A stretch of DNA of 64,000 nucleotides from Termitomyces sp. T153 (taxonomy: Eukaryota; Basidiomycota; Agaricomycetes; Agaricales; Lyophyllaceae). The position numbers and the translations under genes were made by a program. Below, one piece after another: positions 10,290 through 22,490 of this stretch (positions are counted from its first letter, which is position 1; each line of letters starts with the position of its first letter). The notes under the pieces are model-generated. The model did no database searches, was not told the origin of the DNA, and saw nothing but the letters and a program-made list of their open reading frames with translations. The stretch spans positions 806,001 to 870,000 of the forward strand of contig JACKQL020000012.1 in NCBI GenBank assembly GCA_018296165.2, read 5' to 3'.

Positions 10290-11442
10290 TGTCAGGTTCC
10301 ACTGACCATGGGGGCTCAGCTACACTGGGCAAGTCCTTACTAGGCGGACGTGATTCCCTGCACTGACAACTGGGCACTCGGAGGTGTTCCAAACACTGGG
10401 GACTTGTGAGGATAGCCAGGGGAAATTGATCTGAGCAAGTCCGGGGAGGTCCGGAGGAGTAGAGGACAAGTTGCGGGGAAGGGGGATGGGCTTGGTGGGG
10501 TTCAGGCATAAGTCCGTGTATGAGTATTGCAGGTGCGGAGGAGGCAGAGGCTACATGGATGATAGGAGTGGAGCCGGAGTTCTGATGGGGGATCAACAGG
10601 GATTGATGGGGTTCTGAGCTGAGTGTATAGCAGGGTCCAGGGTTGGTAACGAGTGTTGGAGGTTTGTAATTGTAACTGCGGAGTTCATGAGGATGTTATG
10701 GTCGAGAGGACTTAAACACAATAGACAGAATCAAATGGGACAAGATGGAGTCGAACGAAATGAGACGAAGATGAGATGAGAACGAGAATAGATTCAGGCA
10801 GAGACACAGAATGATAACGAAAAGATAACAGAACAGAGACGAGATAAGACTGGGAGACTGAGAATAAGGAAAACAAGACATGGGACACAAAACACAAGAG
10901 GAAACAATCAGAAACACATCAGGAAAGGCCGGTAAGTAAGTAGATAATCTCCAGACTCTCGTACAAGGAGCTATTCTATGTCTTATATACTGACTACTGA
11001 AGAGCTCTGGGGATGTCAGCTGTGGTGGTGGGGCTTGGTGGAGCTCGACAGAGTCGATGGGTGTCGGTTATGACCAGAGGGCAGGCCGCGTTGATATGTT
11101 GATGAGATCAATTGTAACGCAGTCTATTCCGAGGTTGTTGTGATACCCCAGGGTAAGTCGGAGGAGCCAGGGTGTCAAGTTGATGATGTGTAATGGGGTC
11201 AGGCACAGCGGGGGAGTGGTCCCAGGGGCTCAGGAAGTCCAGGGGAAGCACCAGCAGCTGTGGGTAAGATGTCAGAGTTGGCCAGGGGGCCGTCAGAGTT
11301 AGCCGAGAATGTGTCGGAATTAGCCAGGAATTAGCCAGAGTAGGCACAGAGTGCTGGGGAAGTTTGACAAAGCGTCGGGGGGTTCCAGGGGAACAGGGGT
11401 TTGTCGGGCAGTGTATGGGGCTTCAGGGAACAGGTTGTGACA
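10290..11442 (-). mobile_element. Solo LTR with 5-bp target duplication GTATA
   Basis: On the minus strand the element begins TGTCACAACC and ends GAACCTGACA, so its termini are TGTCA..TGACA. It is flanked on both sides by GTATA (10,285-10,289 and 11,443-11,447), the target duplication expected from an LTR integrase. A TATA-like AGTCAGTATATAAG lies in the middle and is shared with the LTR at 63,526-64,000. No internal gag/pol sequence or second LTR adjoins it. This is what recombination between two LTRs leaves behind. Confidence 0.9.
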
Positions 11443-11450
11443 GTATAAAG

Positions 11451-11777
11451 TTTGGTTTATAAATGAAATCTCAGTGTGTATTGAATTGTAAGAGAAAAGC
11501 AATACTTGGTCAACAAAATACAAAGACCTAACCAAATGAAGTGAGGTTGTGCCTGGAACTTAGCATTGAGTTGGAATCAATTAGGTCCTTGTATTTCAAA
11601 CTTAATGCTAAGTCCCAGACCCAACCTCACTTCATTCAGTTATGTCTTTGTATTTCCAACTCAATGCTAAGTCCCAGGCACAACCTCACTTCATTTGGTT
11701 AGGTCTTTGTATTTTGTTGACCAAGTGTTGCTTTTCTCTTACAATTCAATACTCACTGAGATTTCATCTATAAACCA
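11451..11777. repeat. ~123-bp inverted repeat with ~80-bp spacer
   Basis: Arm 11,451-11,573 is the near-exact reverse complement of 11,655-11,777, including gtattgaattgtaagagaaaagc and acaaagacctaaccaaatga. The arms contain the core of the 60-bp minisatellite seen at 8221-8400. A transcript through it would fold into a long hairpin. Confidence 0.85.
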
Positions 11778-12006
11778 ATTATGTATCTATATAACATTAT
11801 TAACAAAATACTACAATGTCCACTGGTATATATTAGAGATGCTGAAAATTATAAAAGTTAGTACTAACCAAGCAATTATTTAAACTGTCACACTTACATT
11901 TGTAAACTATTAAGAAAATCTATACTACATGGTCCAGCTATAGACATTAGGTGCTGAAGTTCATAGAAGTTAGCAATTTTTTGCTTGAATCCAACAAAAC
12001 TCACAT

Positions 12007-13470
12007 TTACATTTGTAAACCATTCAGGATTTCCTGATAGACAATATTTGCAGTCTTTCTTGATGTGTTTTCTGAGTCCAAGATGACTTTGATACAATCT
12101 CCTGATGTGCACCATGAGAGTGCAACATAAAGTTGGCCATGCAAAAAAACTCCTGATCGAAGGTCCAATCCAACATGCTTGACTGATTGACCCTGAGACT
12201 TGTTTATTGTCATAGCAAAGGTCAATTGAACTGGGAATTGTCTCCTGTGCAATGGAATTGGCAAATCTTCTTCTGAGACATCCATGTTAATTCTTGGAAT
12301 CAAAACAATTGATCCTGCAAACTTGGCATCTCCACTGATAATCCTACATCTGAGGACTCTGGTGCTGATGTGGGTGACAATCATTCTTGTCCCATTGCAA
12401 AGTCCTTTGGTTGTATCCAGATTCCTGAGCAGCATGACAGGAACACCAATCTTCAAAGCCAATTTAGCCAAAGGCAAACTGCTGGCTCTGAGAGAGTTGA
12501 GGTATTCCATTGGATACAATCCAAGGCCATTAGGATTCCCATCATCAGATATAATAGAGTCTGCACTCTGCAAGATTTTCTCTTCTCCTGGACATTTGTG
12601 CAGAACTTCAGAGTTGATATCCTCTACATCAGAGTTCGTGCCAGAAAGGATGGTATGGTCCAGATAATACTGATCATCTTGATGGTGATCAATATGAGGA
12701 TAAGTGGAAGAGATTAATCCTTTGATAGAACTGTCATCACAGATCATAGTTGCAGGAAGTTGTACTGTTTCTCCAGGCCCAAGATTTTTTCCAGCACCAA
12801 CATCCAATAACCATGCTGCATGAGCAGCATTATCAGGAGTCTGATCCAATCTCATGTTTTGAACCAAATAGTGAACTTGAATCTGATCCCAAAGTCTTCC
12901 TCTTTTGAGTGAAGCAGCAATCATCTGCTGCCTGAGTCCTCGTTGGATAACTGGGAGAGTTTGCCTAAAATCTCCTCCAAACACCACAGTCACTCCGCCA
13001 AAAGGAACATCCTTCTCCAGGATGTCTCTGAACCCTCGATCCACAGAGTCAATGGCATTTTTGTGTTGCATTGGGACTTCATCCCAGATGACAACTTTAG
13101 TCTGGAGTAAGAGTTGAGACAACTGAGTTCCTCTTTTGATATTGGCAATGGATGTATCTAGAGCAGGAATGGGGATTTTGAACCTTGAATGTGCAGTTCT
13201 ACCACCCTCCAGCAATAAGGCAGCAATCCCAGATGATGCTACACATAATGCCACATCTCCATTGGACCGAACAGCAGAAGCTAAAGTGTTGCAGACAAAT
13301 GTTTTGCCACATCCACCTGCACTGTGAATGAATATCATCTTGCCCAAGTTGTTGTCCACAGAGTCCATAACTTCATTGAAGGCCCCTAGTTGTTCACCAT
13401 TAAACCTGGCCTTGTTTTCATTCACCCTTCTCTTCAACTCCTCAATGTCATAATCTGTTTCTTCTTGCAA
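12007..13470 (-). pseudogene. Helitron RepHel, PIF1-like helicase portion
   Basis: A 487-residue frame carries helicase superfamily 1 motifs in order: Walker A GGCGKT (residues 52-57), Walker B IWDEVPM (about 128-134), GGDFRQTLPVI (165-175), PVMLLRNLD, NGTRM, a TINKSQGQS motif and finally YVALSWCTS. In PIF1/Helitron helicases the last motif normally reads VALSRCTS, and Walker B usually reads DEAPM. Both departures are C-to-T type changes. In an active Helitron this is the C-terminal part of one RepHel protein that unwinds DNA during rolling-circle transposition. Here it is separated from the Rep part (13,516 onward) by stops near 13,470-13,515. Bases around it contain almost no CpG. Confidence 0.9.
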
Positions 13471-13515
13471 AAGTCTATTGCCTAAAATTGTTTGATCAGT
13501 CCTAGAGTCAATTCT

Positions 13516-15167
13516 CTATACAATGGCTGGCTTACCTGGAATTACATTCCAAACTTGTTGAGGTTCTGGCATGTTGGGAAAGTCTTGAAGAGTCTTGCCA
13601 AAATTCTTCAAGTTGTCATTGATCAGATGAAGGCCATAGTCATAAACATCTTCATCAGTAAAGACTCTATCTCTGTACTGCTGGATATTCTCCAATCTGT
13701 GTCTAAGATCATCACAAATAGAGTGCTTGAATTCATTCCATAGAGCCTCTGGAGTGGTAGGAGCACAGTGAAATAGGATAGTGCAAAAGAGCTGTCTAAG
13801 AGCTGATCCTGATTGGATTGGAGCAGCTTCAGCAAGACATTGCCTCCATTCTGCATCATCTTCCAAAAGGCCAAGGGCCTTGCATGCCTCTTTGTAAGTA
13901 GGATAGGTGTGGCCATTGACTGTCCTAAGGTCAGCCCATGATTTTGCATTCATCACAACTGTCAGGAGCATTCTAAAGTAGAACCTTTCTCCCTGTCTGG
14001 GTGAAGCAAAGTACATCCTTCCAATAGCTGTTCCTCTTTGCCTCTCCTTCCAACTTCTTTTAGAAGCTTCATAGACAAACTTGGTTGGAAAGCTCTGATA
14101 AGTGGTGTTGTTATTAGGGAATCTGGCATTGGCTTCAAACCAACCAGTAAGTGCAGTCTTGTCTGCATTAGGCCTGGCAGCTACAATCTCCAAAGGTTCA
14201 TTATCCTGGAAGTAAACTTCATGCTGGCCTTCCAAATGGACAGGTAATCGATACACAGGAGGATATTCTCCATGCATGTTGAATTCAAAGATGTGCCAGC
14301 ATGATTCAGCTGCAGAAATGTATCTGGCATCTAAATGTTCTTTAATTTCATCCCTCTGGTCTCCCTGGTCTCTGGCAATTTCCAAAGTGGTCCTATCATG
14401 GCCTTTGTAGATGTACTTGTGAATGTATTTGATGGCTTCTACTGAAGCACAGACCTCCACATTGATGTGGCATTGATACTTGGCTGAGAGATAAGGATTG
14501 TATGGGACAACATCATGATTGTCATAATGATGACCATTTTTTTCAAAAAAGCGCCCATTGTCAGGTCTGGCATATTGAGGATAACCATTTTCCCCATACT
14601 GAGTAGCATCTTGAAATTCCTTTGGGTATCTTTTAGAACATTTGCCATCTACCATGCATTTAGCATTGGGTTTGGCAGCTCCACATGGACCATGGACCAT
14701 GTTAGTAGTAACAACCTAATAACAAACTTAAGTAATGGGATTAAGAATTCAAACAAAGCCAATACCTGATACAAATGAGGCTGAGTAGCTGGATCTGGTA
14801 TTTGAGCTGAGACAATAGAATCTACATGAGCTGCATTCTGTATCCTATGATGATGATGGAAAAAAATCAAGATATGCATATGTGGAAGTCCTCTCTTTTG
14901 GAATTCAATAGTATGAACATGTGCCACACAGCTGCCAAAGAGACCCTCTTGAATCTCCTTTACCACAGCATTTTTTCTGAGTTCGAATACTCTGGCAACA
15001 ATATCTGGTCGATCAGCAGCTGTTTGTTTTTTTCCATTGACTGCAGGTTCCTTCAAGAGAGCTTCTTCAATTTCTGACCACTTTGGATTGGCAGTCATAG
15101 TCAAGAAGAGATCAGGTTTTCCAAAATGCCTGCAGATGGCCATAGAGTCCTGGAATAATTGCTGCAT
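13516..15167 (-). pseudogene. Helitron RepHel, HUH and two-tyrosine portion
   Basis: Two frames joined by a clear 50-bp intron (14,765-14,716, GTATTG..ATTAG) read continuously from ..LYQ into VVTTNMVHGPCG. The upstream exon has the HUH metal-binding motif LPHMHILIF (His 96 and 98 of that frame) after FLTMTANPKW. The downstream exon has the catalytic tyrosine pair in KYIHKYIYKGHD (Tyr 92 and 96). Together these are the relaxase-like Rep signature of Helitrons. The frame is open for almost 400 residues after the intron but is broken before the helicase frame and again upstream at about 15,170-15,395. Confidence 0.9.
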
Positions 15168-15395
15168 TTGTCGTTCACTTCCAGTATGGGAGGAAGGAAG
15201 AATAACACGATGGCTTTGTGGGGTAACTGCCTCATCTCCAGCAGCAGCATCTACTACTCCCTGATAAACCTCAGCTCTGATCTTCTTCTGATTGTGTCAA
15301 ACCCAATTCAACTTGTTTTGTTCACTTGAAGCCCATGCATCAACAACATATTGTTGAAATAACCTTCCACTCCAGAGTAATGCTGCATTAACTTC

Positions 15396-17610
15396 TCAAG
15401 TTCTTTTCTGCAGTCTATATGCATAATATGCAGTTTGAGTGACCTTTGGTGCTCTTTGTTGATTCTCTGGCCCAAAATGAGAGTGAATATTTGTGTGAAA
15501 TCCTGGCTCTCCAGTTGGAAACATAATGGTATAATGCAATGGAGTATAATATGGGTGCAAATGACTGATCCGCTTCAATTGACCTCCATGCAAATGCAAG
15601 ACTATATCACGATGATCTGATCGTTCTTCTGAGCCATCTCCAGAAATTATAGCTGCAACCCCCTCCTGTTCATTGGGGTTATTATGGTGTCGTGGGTCTC
15701 CAAAATCAGCTCTAAGTGTGACAGAAAGTCTTTGTGGTTGGCCTTCTGGAACTTCTCTCATAATCTGCCTGGCTTGCTTGTATAAATCAATGAAGGGATT
15801 GACTCTAGCAAGCATATCCTGCAAAGAGGCCATTATTTGAAGATCCAACCTGGAATTATTCTGTTGACGAAAAGCCAATTGCTGGTTGTGGTCATAAAAG
15901 TAGAGTTGTGCATATACAGGATGATTACCTTCAATAGGAAGCAAGGCACCTGTCAGATGATGGAGTTCTCCATTGATCCTAAAGCTATATGGTCCAGGAG
16001 CATTTGTAATGGCATGATCAATTTTAACTCCCAGAGATGTGAATGCAAAGGCTGCATTGTATTGATGGATATATGTTTTGAAAGTGTCAGAGAGAGGATG
16101 GTGGCCATGGAGTAAGCTGAGTAGTTCAGGTGGAGCATCTTTGAGTCTGGGCAAATTCACTTGGCCTTGTAAGCAGCACATTCCAAACTTTGGATTGTTT
16201 CTAGTAGACTTAGTGAGCTTTTCAGCATCAAAATGTAGAGCTTGACAGTGTGGACATATGACACTCATAGGACCAAGATAATAAGATGGGGGTTCTATCA
16301 AGTAAGGCTGCCTTCCTCTGGGAATAGGTTGAACAGGTCCAGGCTCTTGTATTTGTGGAATAGGAGGATGAACAGGAGGTGGTTCCAGTTGTTCTGCTGG
16401 TAGATTATTATCAGGAAGTTCTGCTGGTATATGTCTGGCAGGATCCAAGTCATCTTCATGAGGTATGTCATTCTGAGGACCATGTTCAGCAGGATCAACA
16501 TATTCCAAGTCATCTTCAGGAGGTATGTTATTCTGAGGAGCCAAGCCATTAAAGACTTGTTCTCCAAAATCATTCATATTTTCCCTAGGTTCTTCAAAAT
16601 GTTCAAGAGGGTGCAGCATCATTTCATTGAAGGCTGCATGAATATTTTCCAGTTCAATATCATCTTGAAGAGCAAAACCATTGAAATCCTCTTCTAAATC
16701 AGCTATATGTTGGCCCTCCCATAGTTGTAAAATCCTTTGAGCTAAAACATTATTGAAAGGCCTATGTTCAGGATCTTGCTCTGCTAATATTTGCTCATGT
16801 CTCTCTTGTCTCTGTCTAGCCTCCTCCTGCTGAGCAGCAAGTCTTTGTTCCTCTGCTAATCTCTGATTATATCTTTCTTGTCTTTGTCTTGCTTCTTCTT
16901 GCTCAGCAAAGAATCTCTGTCTTTCCTGCTCCAATGCAGCTAATGCATCTGATTGTTGAGCAGCAAGCCTCTGTCTATTCTGTTCCTGAGCAATATTTCT
17001 TTTCCTGAGCAATATTTCTTTGTCTTTGTTGCTCTTGAAAAGCTGCTAATGCTCGTTGCTCTTGAGATGCATTATAATTAGACATCATTTCTCTATAAGC
17101 AATATTTCCTCTGGTCAAGTTATTCAGTGCAGGATCAGCTTGTCCACTGGAGATATTATGTAGTGGTTGAGGGAGCCCTCTATGTCCAGAAGAAGAGGTA
17201 GATGCAACATTAGCAGTAGGAGCAAGGGATGTATGTGTTTGATTCTTATGTCTATGCTGATTCCTTCTCAAAACAGGTGCAGCAGGCACATTCTGAGGAA
17301 TAGGATTTTGCAATGGGGCATTCCAACCCTCAGGTAAATGTGTTACAGGAGGTATATATATGCTCTGGCCCACAGGAGCATTCAAAGAAAATGGGTCATC
17401 AGAGATAGCTGGCAGTCTCACAGGTCTTTCAGAAGATCCAGAAGCAACATCATTCATTGAGGGGGCATTAGTACCCCTACCCAGTGCTATAGAATCAAAA
17501 TGCAAAGGTTGCACAGGTGGCATAGCAGCATTGACCTGTTCAAAATTATGGAAAGAAGCTCTATTACCTCGGTTTGCACGTCGATCATCAGGATCAGTCA
17601 TTTGCAACAA
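15396..17610 (-). pseudogene. Helitron RepHel N-terminal portion
   Basis: Two overlapping frames (17,610-16,975 and 17,012-15,396) make up the N-terminal region of a fungal Helitron protein: a low-complexity start, a Gln/Glu/Arg coiled-coil stretch with repeated EEARQRQER units, an acidic Pro-rich linker, then the conserved CPHCQALHF..CC zinc-ribbon-like element and the Helitron_like_N region with FAFTSLGVK and LHYTIMFPTGE. The 38-bp overlap contains a duplicated CAATATTTCTTTTCCTGAG-like word, so the frame change may be one short tandem duplication. Stops after 15,396 disconnect it from the HUH exon. Confidence 0.85.
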
Positions 17611-17629
17611 TTGTAGTCTACTTTGAGAG

Positions 17630-18600
17630 CGAGACTATTGTCTTTGACTCTCAGGAGTACTGGGTAGTTCCTGGGTAGAAGGTGGCCTGAATTTTATCAA
17701 TAAACAAAGAATCAAAAAATAGTTAATAAGTACTCACATAATCAAGGCTTGAAAAGTACACTGATAAAAATTATTGGAAGTGCTCAATAAACAGCAATGT
17801 TTGATTCTGAATTCAAGCTAATGATGATTCTTCTAGATGAGAAAAATAAGAAACACATACTCAGCAACTGCCCAAAACTGAAGGATAACAGCAGTATAGC
17901 ACAGAAAGCAGAAACTACCAAATTATCAGTCAAATACAGGCTTGAATAAGCAGGAAACATTTTTACCTGAGTGAGAGCCACATAAAATGGCTCAAATATG
18001 ATGTGAGGATAAGAGCAAAGATTCTACTGAGAGAACATGAAGATCAACTGTCAGCACAGAAAAAGAGATTTACCTTGAAAGTAGAAAAGCAATAGCTGCT
18101 TCAAAAAAAAACAGATACTGCTCACAAATCAGCTCTCAGATTAACCTAGAGAAAACATACCTGCAAAGCTACTGAATGCACAGAAAAAAAGCCTGATAAA
18201 GACTGCAGTGAAGTCTGTTTTCAGTCATGATCAGTCAATAGAGATGACTCTCAGAAAAGAAGTATACATAAGAAATTCAGCTTCTATACACCATCAAAAT
18301 CAGCCATCAGACAATTAGGCAAAGAAAAGAAGGCCCACCTCAAGGACAGAAAGCTACTCAATGCTAAGAAATAGCCTGATAAAAGATGCAATAGTGAAGA
18401 TCTGGTTATCAGTTTGATCAGTGATTGGAGATGACACTCAGTAGTAGAATAATACATGGCCAAGTAAGTGAAGCCTCTTCAGGAAAGTCTATCAAGCCAA
18501 TCAAAGCCTTTTCTCACAGTATCAAAGCAGAGACAATGTTAGAAGCTTCAGTTTTTTGGGAAGAAAGAAAGAGAAATTTGGTGCGATGTTTTTGATGTTT
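17630..18600. repeat. Helitron 5' flank with ~180-bp tandem duplication
   Basis: No gene is recognised. The blocks 18,172-18,262 and 18,352-18,442 are similar: both start gctact.aatgc, continue with agcctgataaa and end gagatgac.ctcag, giving a period of 180 bp. CpG reappears from about 18,580, where the next island begins. Confidence 0.55.
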
Positions 18601-18969
18601 ATGTGATCGATTGATCTTTCCAAGGAAGTGGCCGAAAATTTGAAGCCAGCCAACTTACGTATTTACATAAGCATTACATAAGGATTGATGGAACCCAGTT
18701 TCTTAAGATTCGTTGTCACATATAATGAGCACACAGCCACTTTCCCAGGAGTCGTCGCATATATTATAGATTCTGGAAGAATCCATGTAGCTCTAATGGC
18801 TTGTGGGGAGGCAGTGCTGCCGATGTGCTATGAAGCATAGGGATACATATAGTGTAACTTATATTCTGGAAGAGGAGGCAGTGGCATCGATATGCTATGA
18901 ATCATAAAGGTACCATATTATACAGTTCAGTGCCCTTCCTGTACTTACCTCCCTCTCCTACGTCTCAAT

Positions 18970-19995
18970 ATGGAGCTGACTCAAAGTGATTTGTATCTTT
19001 CGTCCACGTCATTTGCGGTTTCTTCGCCAACGTATTCTTTATGGGAGTACAACACAACGCCTGGATCATCAAGTAGTACTGTCCCAGGTCCGGGCGCGCT
19101 GACTGGGAAAGCAGTTAAGGCACTTGGCATGGCTACTCTGAAAGGTTTCAATCGTCTTGTTATGGCTCGACACTGGGTAGCCATCGCGCATGCCTTTCCG
19201 CACACAGACAGCAGGCGCAAAGGATTCGACACATTGACAAGATATACGATGACCTGTTGGAATTTTCTAGGCATGTGACTTTGACCAAGTAACAAAGGAT
19301 GATTACCAATTTGATTAGGCTGGGGATGTACAGCGATGATGTCAATGCAAGGGCAATGGGGCTAATTTTGGCACAGATTGGTGCTGGTCAGACGCGTTAT
19401 CTGATAAGAGCCTTGGCATGGTGGCATTCAATGGAATTACATATTTTGTTAACTGGTCATTCTGACACAGCTTGCTCATTTGTAGTAGGATCATCTCAAG
19501 TCTACATTATCTATTGACTGAAAAAGGACCTTGACTTGACTTGCAGGAATCCATTCTTGCGTGGGATATTTTCGTCCCCTCTCTCACGTTTGTACATGGA
19601 TGCCCAGAAGTGGAAAAAAGAGTCCCCAATTCCTCCATTGATATTGTTCCTTTCAAAGGTCATACAAAGTAGCGCCTGGGCTTGCCGTGTCGTGCTCGAC
19701 GTTGGCTTCTTGGACGTTCTTGTATCACTGAATCATTATTTCACTTTTGAAGATATCAAGAATGATGAAGAATACTATCTATACATTGCGTGTAATGCAT
19801 CGTTGCTTGACATCACCGGTTACAAGGAAAACCGTTGTTTTGTGGCCAGCCACCTGATCACTTCGCTTTGGCCTACTTCTGTTGCTGAACGTAATCTTTT
19901 TTTGTTCAAGGTTCGATGTGAGGCTTTGCTACTTGGGCCAGACTCTGATGTAGTCTTTGTCGAACGTTCTCATTTCATCGGGATATTGCTGTAAG
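18970..19995 (+). CDS. Unrecognised protein gene in a CpG-retaining island (possibly truncated)
   Basis: Exon 1 starts at 18,970 (MELTQSDLYL) and runs to about 19,273. A GTGACT..GATTAG intron to 19,318 joins in frame to LGMYSDDVNARAMGL. A second intron, GTAGTAG..TTGCAG (to about 19,546), joins to ESILAW. The next join is uncertain; one possible donor (GTGGGA) with acceptor AAAGTAG restores the long frame containing VVLDVGFLDVLVSLNHYF and LYIACNASLLDITGY, which ends at a TAA at 19,992. GTAA at the end could be another donor. I do not recognise a family. It is an isolated host-like gene between the Helitron and a truncated LTR element, so its 3' end may have been lost. Confidence 0.55.
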
Positions 19996-20099
19996 CCCAT
20001 TGATAGGTTATTCGATCCATGGAGGACTGAGGCTCAATCAATTTTTATAGTGTCAGCCTTTGTTCTCAGCCAAGCATCTTGATGACTTACTGAGCATTT

Positions 20100-20295
20100 T
20101 CCTCCAAGCATTGCTAGCGTGAAATGGCAGTCACTAGTGTGGACTGCCTTATTGATCTTGCTTTTCTTTGCTATCTATTAAAGTTTCTAAACTGTTGCAA
20201 ATACTATACATTTTGGAGCCCCTTAAGGGGGCTAGTCTGTGTCTGTACTACAGAAAAAACTAAAAGAGTCTACTTACAGAGGGCAGAAGCTGTTG
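20100..20295 (-). terminator. 3' flank of antisense gene with CCCCTTAAGGGG palindrome
   Basis: Just beyond the stop of the antisense gene, 20,217-20,232 carries GCCCCTTAAGGGGGC. The same 12-bp palindrome lies in the equivalent place after the other copy (49,230-49,248), together with matching surrounding words. Conservation between two transposon copies suggests a shared 3' processing or termination signal, but the role is inferred. Confidence 0.4.
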
Positions 20296-22324
20296 CTAAA
20301 TGTTGAGGTCAGCATTGTTGTTGGGCACTTCCACCAAATCCTCCTGCTCCCAATCCCCCTCTCCAACATTGTTCTCCTTCTGCCAGACTAGGAAGGCCTG
20401 ACAGTTGCTCCAATATCCTGCCAGTGTTGCCAAGGTTTGCTTGGCAACAGCATACCATGCCCTTGCCACTACCAACTCCTCCCTTGCTGCCTCCAGCTCC
20501 CTCTGGAACTGTTGTTCCACTCCTGCCACCCTCTTGTCAAAGTCCAATAGCAATGCCACTGGTGTTAACAGTGTTGGCCAAGCCAAATCCTTGCTCAGCC
20601 ACTCCAGCTTGTTGTCACCAATTTGGCACAACAGCATGTTGCTCCAGGTCCCCTAGCAAAGTCATTAGCAAACAAAAAGATAGCAAACTGTGGGACTTAC
20701 TTGTCATTGGACCTTAGTCTCCTCTACCCCTTCATCCTCCTACTTGTCCTCCTCAATGGCAATCAGGGCAGCCTCAAACTCCTCCTCTCCCTTGACCTCC
20801 ATATCACTTGCCTCTCACTCCACCACAGCAACTGTCACCAAGGGGGTAGTCTCCCTCATCTCCACATCTCCCTTGCCCTCCTCACTAGTGACCATCTATG
20901 GTTGCTTAGCACTAGCAACCAATGCAGGACTTGCTGGTTGTTTTTGTGCCAGAGGCACATCGTTGTTGCTATCACTGCTGTCATCGCCATCATCCTTCTT
21001 GTCACTCTCCACCACCTCTCTGCTCTTCACCCTAGCGACCCCACTACCTCCAATGGCCACCTCCTCCTGCAATGTCAGCAGGTTCAAGCTTGAGTGCTTG
21101 ACCTCAATAGGCTCCCCTCTTCTTGCCAACTCCCTCTGTTGCTCCACAAAAGCCCTCACATTCCTTACCAATGCTGCCTTTGCTGCTATCCTCTTAGTGA
21201 ACTTGCTGCCCATGCTCCTTGACAATTGGCCACTGTGCAAACAGCTCTTCCTAGTGCTGTTGCAACAATAGCAGGGCTGGGCCCCTGTTGGGGACCAGCA
21301 GCCCTCTGGGTCATTGTTGGCCCAGCAGTTATTGCACTAAGAAGGAGTTAGCAACTATTCAAGAGGAAATCGCTAAGTACTTACCACTCTTTGCATGCAC
21401 TTGAATTCTTGTTGCTTCTCTAGCAATACAGTCACCTTCCCTTTAGCCCTCTTCAGCACCACCCCAGCCCCCAACCCAGTGTCCACCACTGTCAAGGCCT
21501 TTTGCCAACAAAGTAATGTTGCCAAGCTCTTGTCAGAAAATCTTTCTTCAATTTGTTCCTGTGAGGAAAAATTAGCAATTGATGCCAAGAACTAGCAAAA
21601 AGAAGAAGACTTACTTCAATATCTTTGTCATCCTCTTCTCAAGCCTTTCCCTTCCCCTTCTCTTTGCTCCTTGGAGTTGTCACCAATCTTGGCAATGTCG
21701 CCAACCCCCTAGTGATGCCACCAGCTGCAGCCTTGGGAGTTGAGGGGTCCTCCTCCGTAATGTCCCCACAATTTGTCCTCTCCTTGCCCCTGTGGCCCTT
21801 GCTCTATTCCTCCCCCCTTGCCACCACTAACACACCTACTAGGTGCTGGAAGAAGAACTGATCATTTGGCAATAAATCTTCAAAAAGCTAATGTACCTTA
21901 GCAGTGTCACTAGCACTAGTGACTGCCGGGGCACTTACCATCATTCCTGCCATCAGGTTGTCCATCAAAAACTCCAAGGAGGGATTGACTGGAGCCTAGC
22001 AAACTTGTTAGAACTGTCACTAAGAGAAAGAGAAGATGGAAAGAACTTACAAAGTGTGAGTCAAATGGGCAAACCCATTCTTCCCCCTTGTACTGCTCAT
22101 ATAGTTGGCAACACTCCCTCTTGATGTTTGCCAACTCTGGCCACTCAACCCCACTCCCCATGGTCTTGAACCACTGCAGCCAGGTCTGGAAGATGGTGGT
22201 GACTGCCAAGCAAGGATCCTTTGCCAAGGATGCACAGGCCACAGCAAGCAAACAGTTGACCCAATTGAAAAAGGTGTGGGCCATAGTTATTTTTTCTAGC
22301 TAAGAAAGAAGTCAGGTCGGACAT
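20296..22324 (-). pseudogene. Antisense accessory gene of LTR family A, partial copy at 20-24 kb
   Basis: This matches the gene at 47,102-49,137 along its length. Conserved blocks are: a first exon with FQTWLQWF..GSGVEWPEL..CCQLYEQYKGEEWVCPFD, then Pro/Lys-rich sequence; a Cys cluster C-x2-C-x8-C-x8-C-x2-C-x6-C at about 21,228-21,330; a KRIAAKAALVRNVRAFVEQQREL segment; an acidic stretch; and a terminal coiled coil (EQQFQRELEAAREELVVAR) ending SNCQAFLVWQKENNVG. Introns with GTAAGT donors fall in the same places in both copies. It is oriented against the retrotransposon: the PPT and LTR follow at 22,491-23,654 on the + strand. Frame breaks exist near the start. Its function is unknown; a DNA-binding role is suggested only by the Cys spacing. 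Confidence 0.7.
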
Positions 22325-22490
22325 AGCAATAAAATGAAGATAGAAGGGTTGATAAGATGAGAGGAATGGGAGGGTGATGAAGTTCAAGCAAAACTGCCAG
22401 CTCTTTTGATTCTAATCTCTCTGGGCACACAGACCAAGCAATCAAACATGTGACTTTGGAGTTGACTGAGGGCAGTCAAGATTTCAGTAT

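Noticed and set aside
20405..21271. Plus-strand Leu/Ser/Pro-rich frames
   Set aside because: Shadows of the minus-strand antisense gene of LTR family A.
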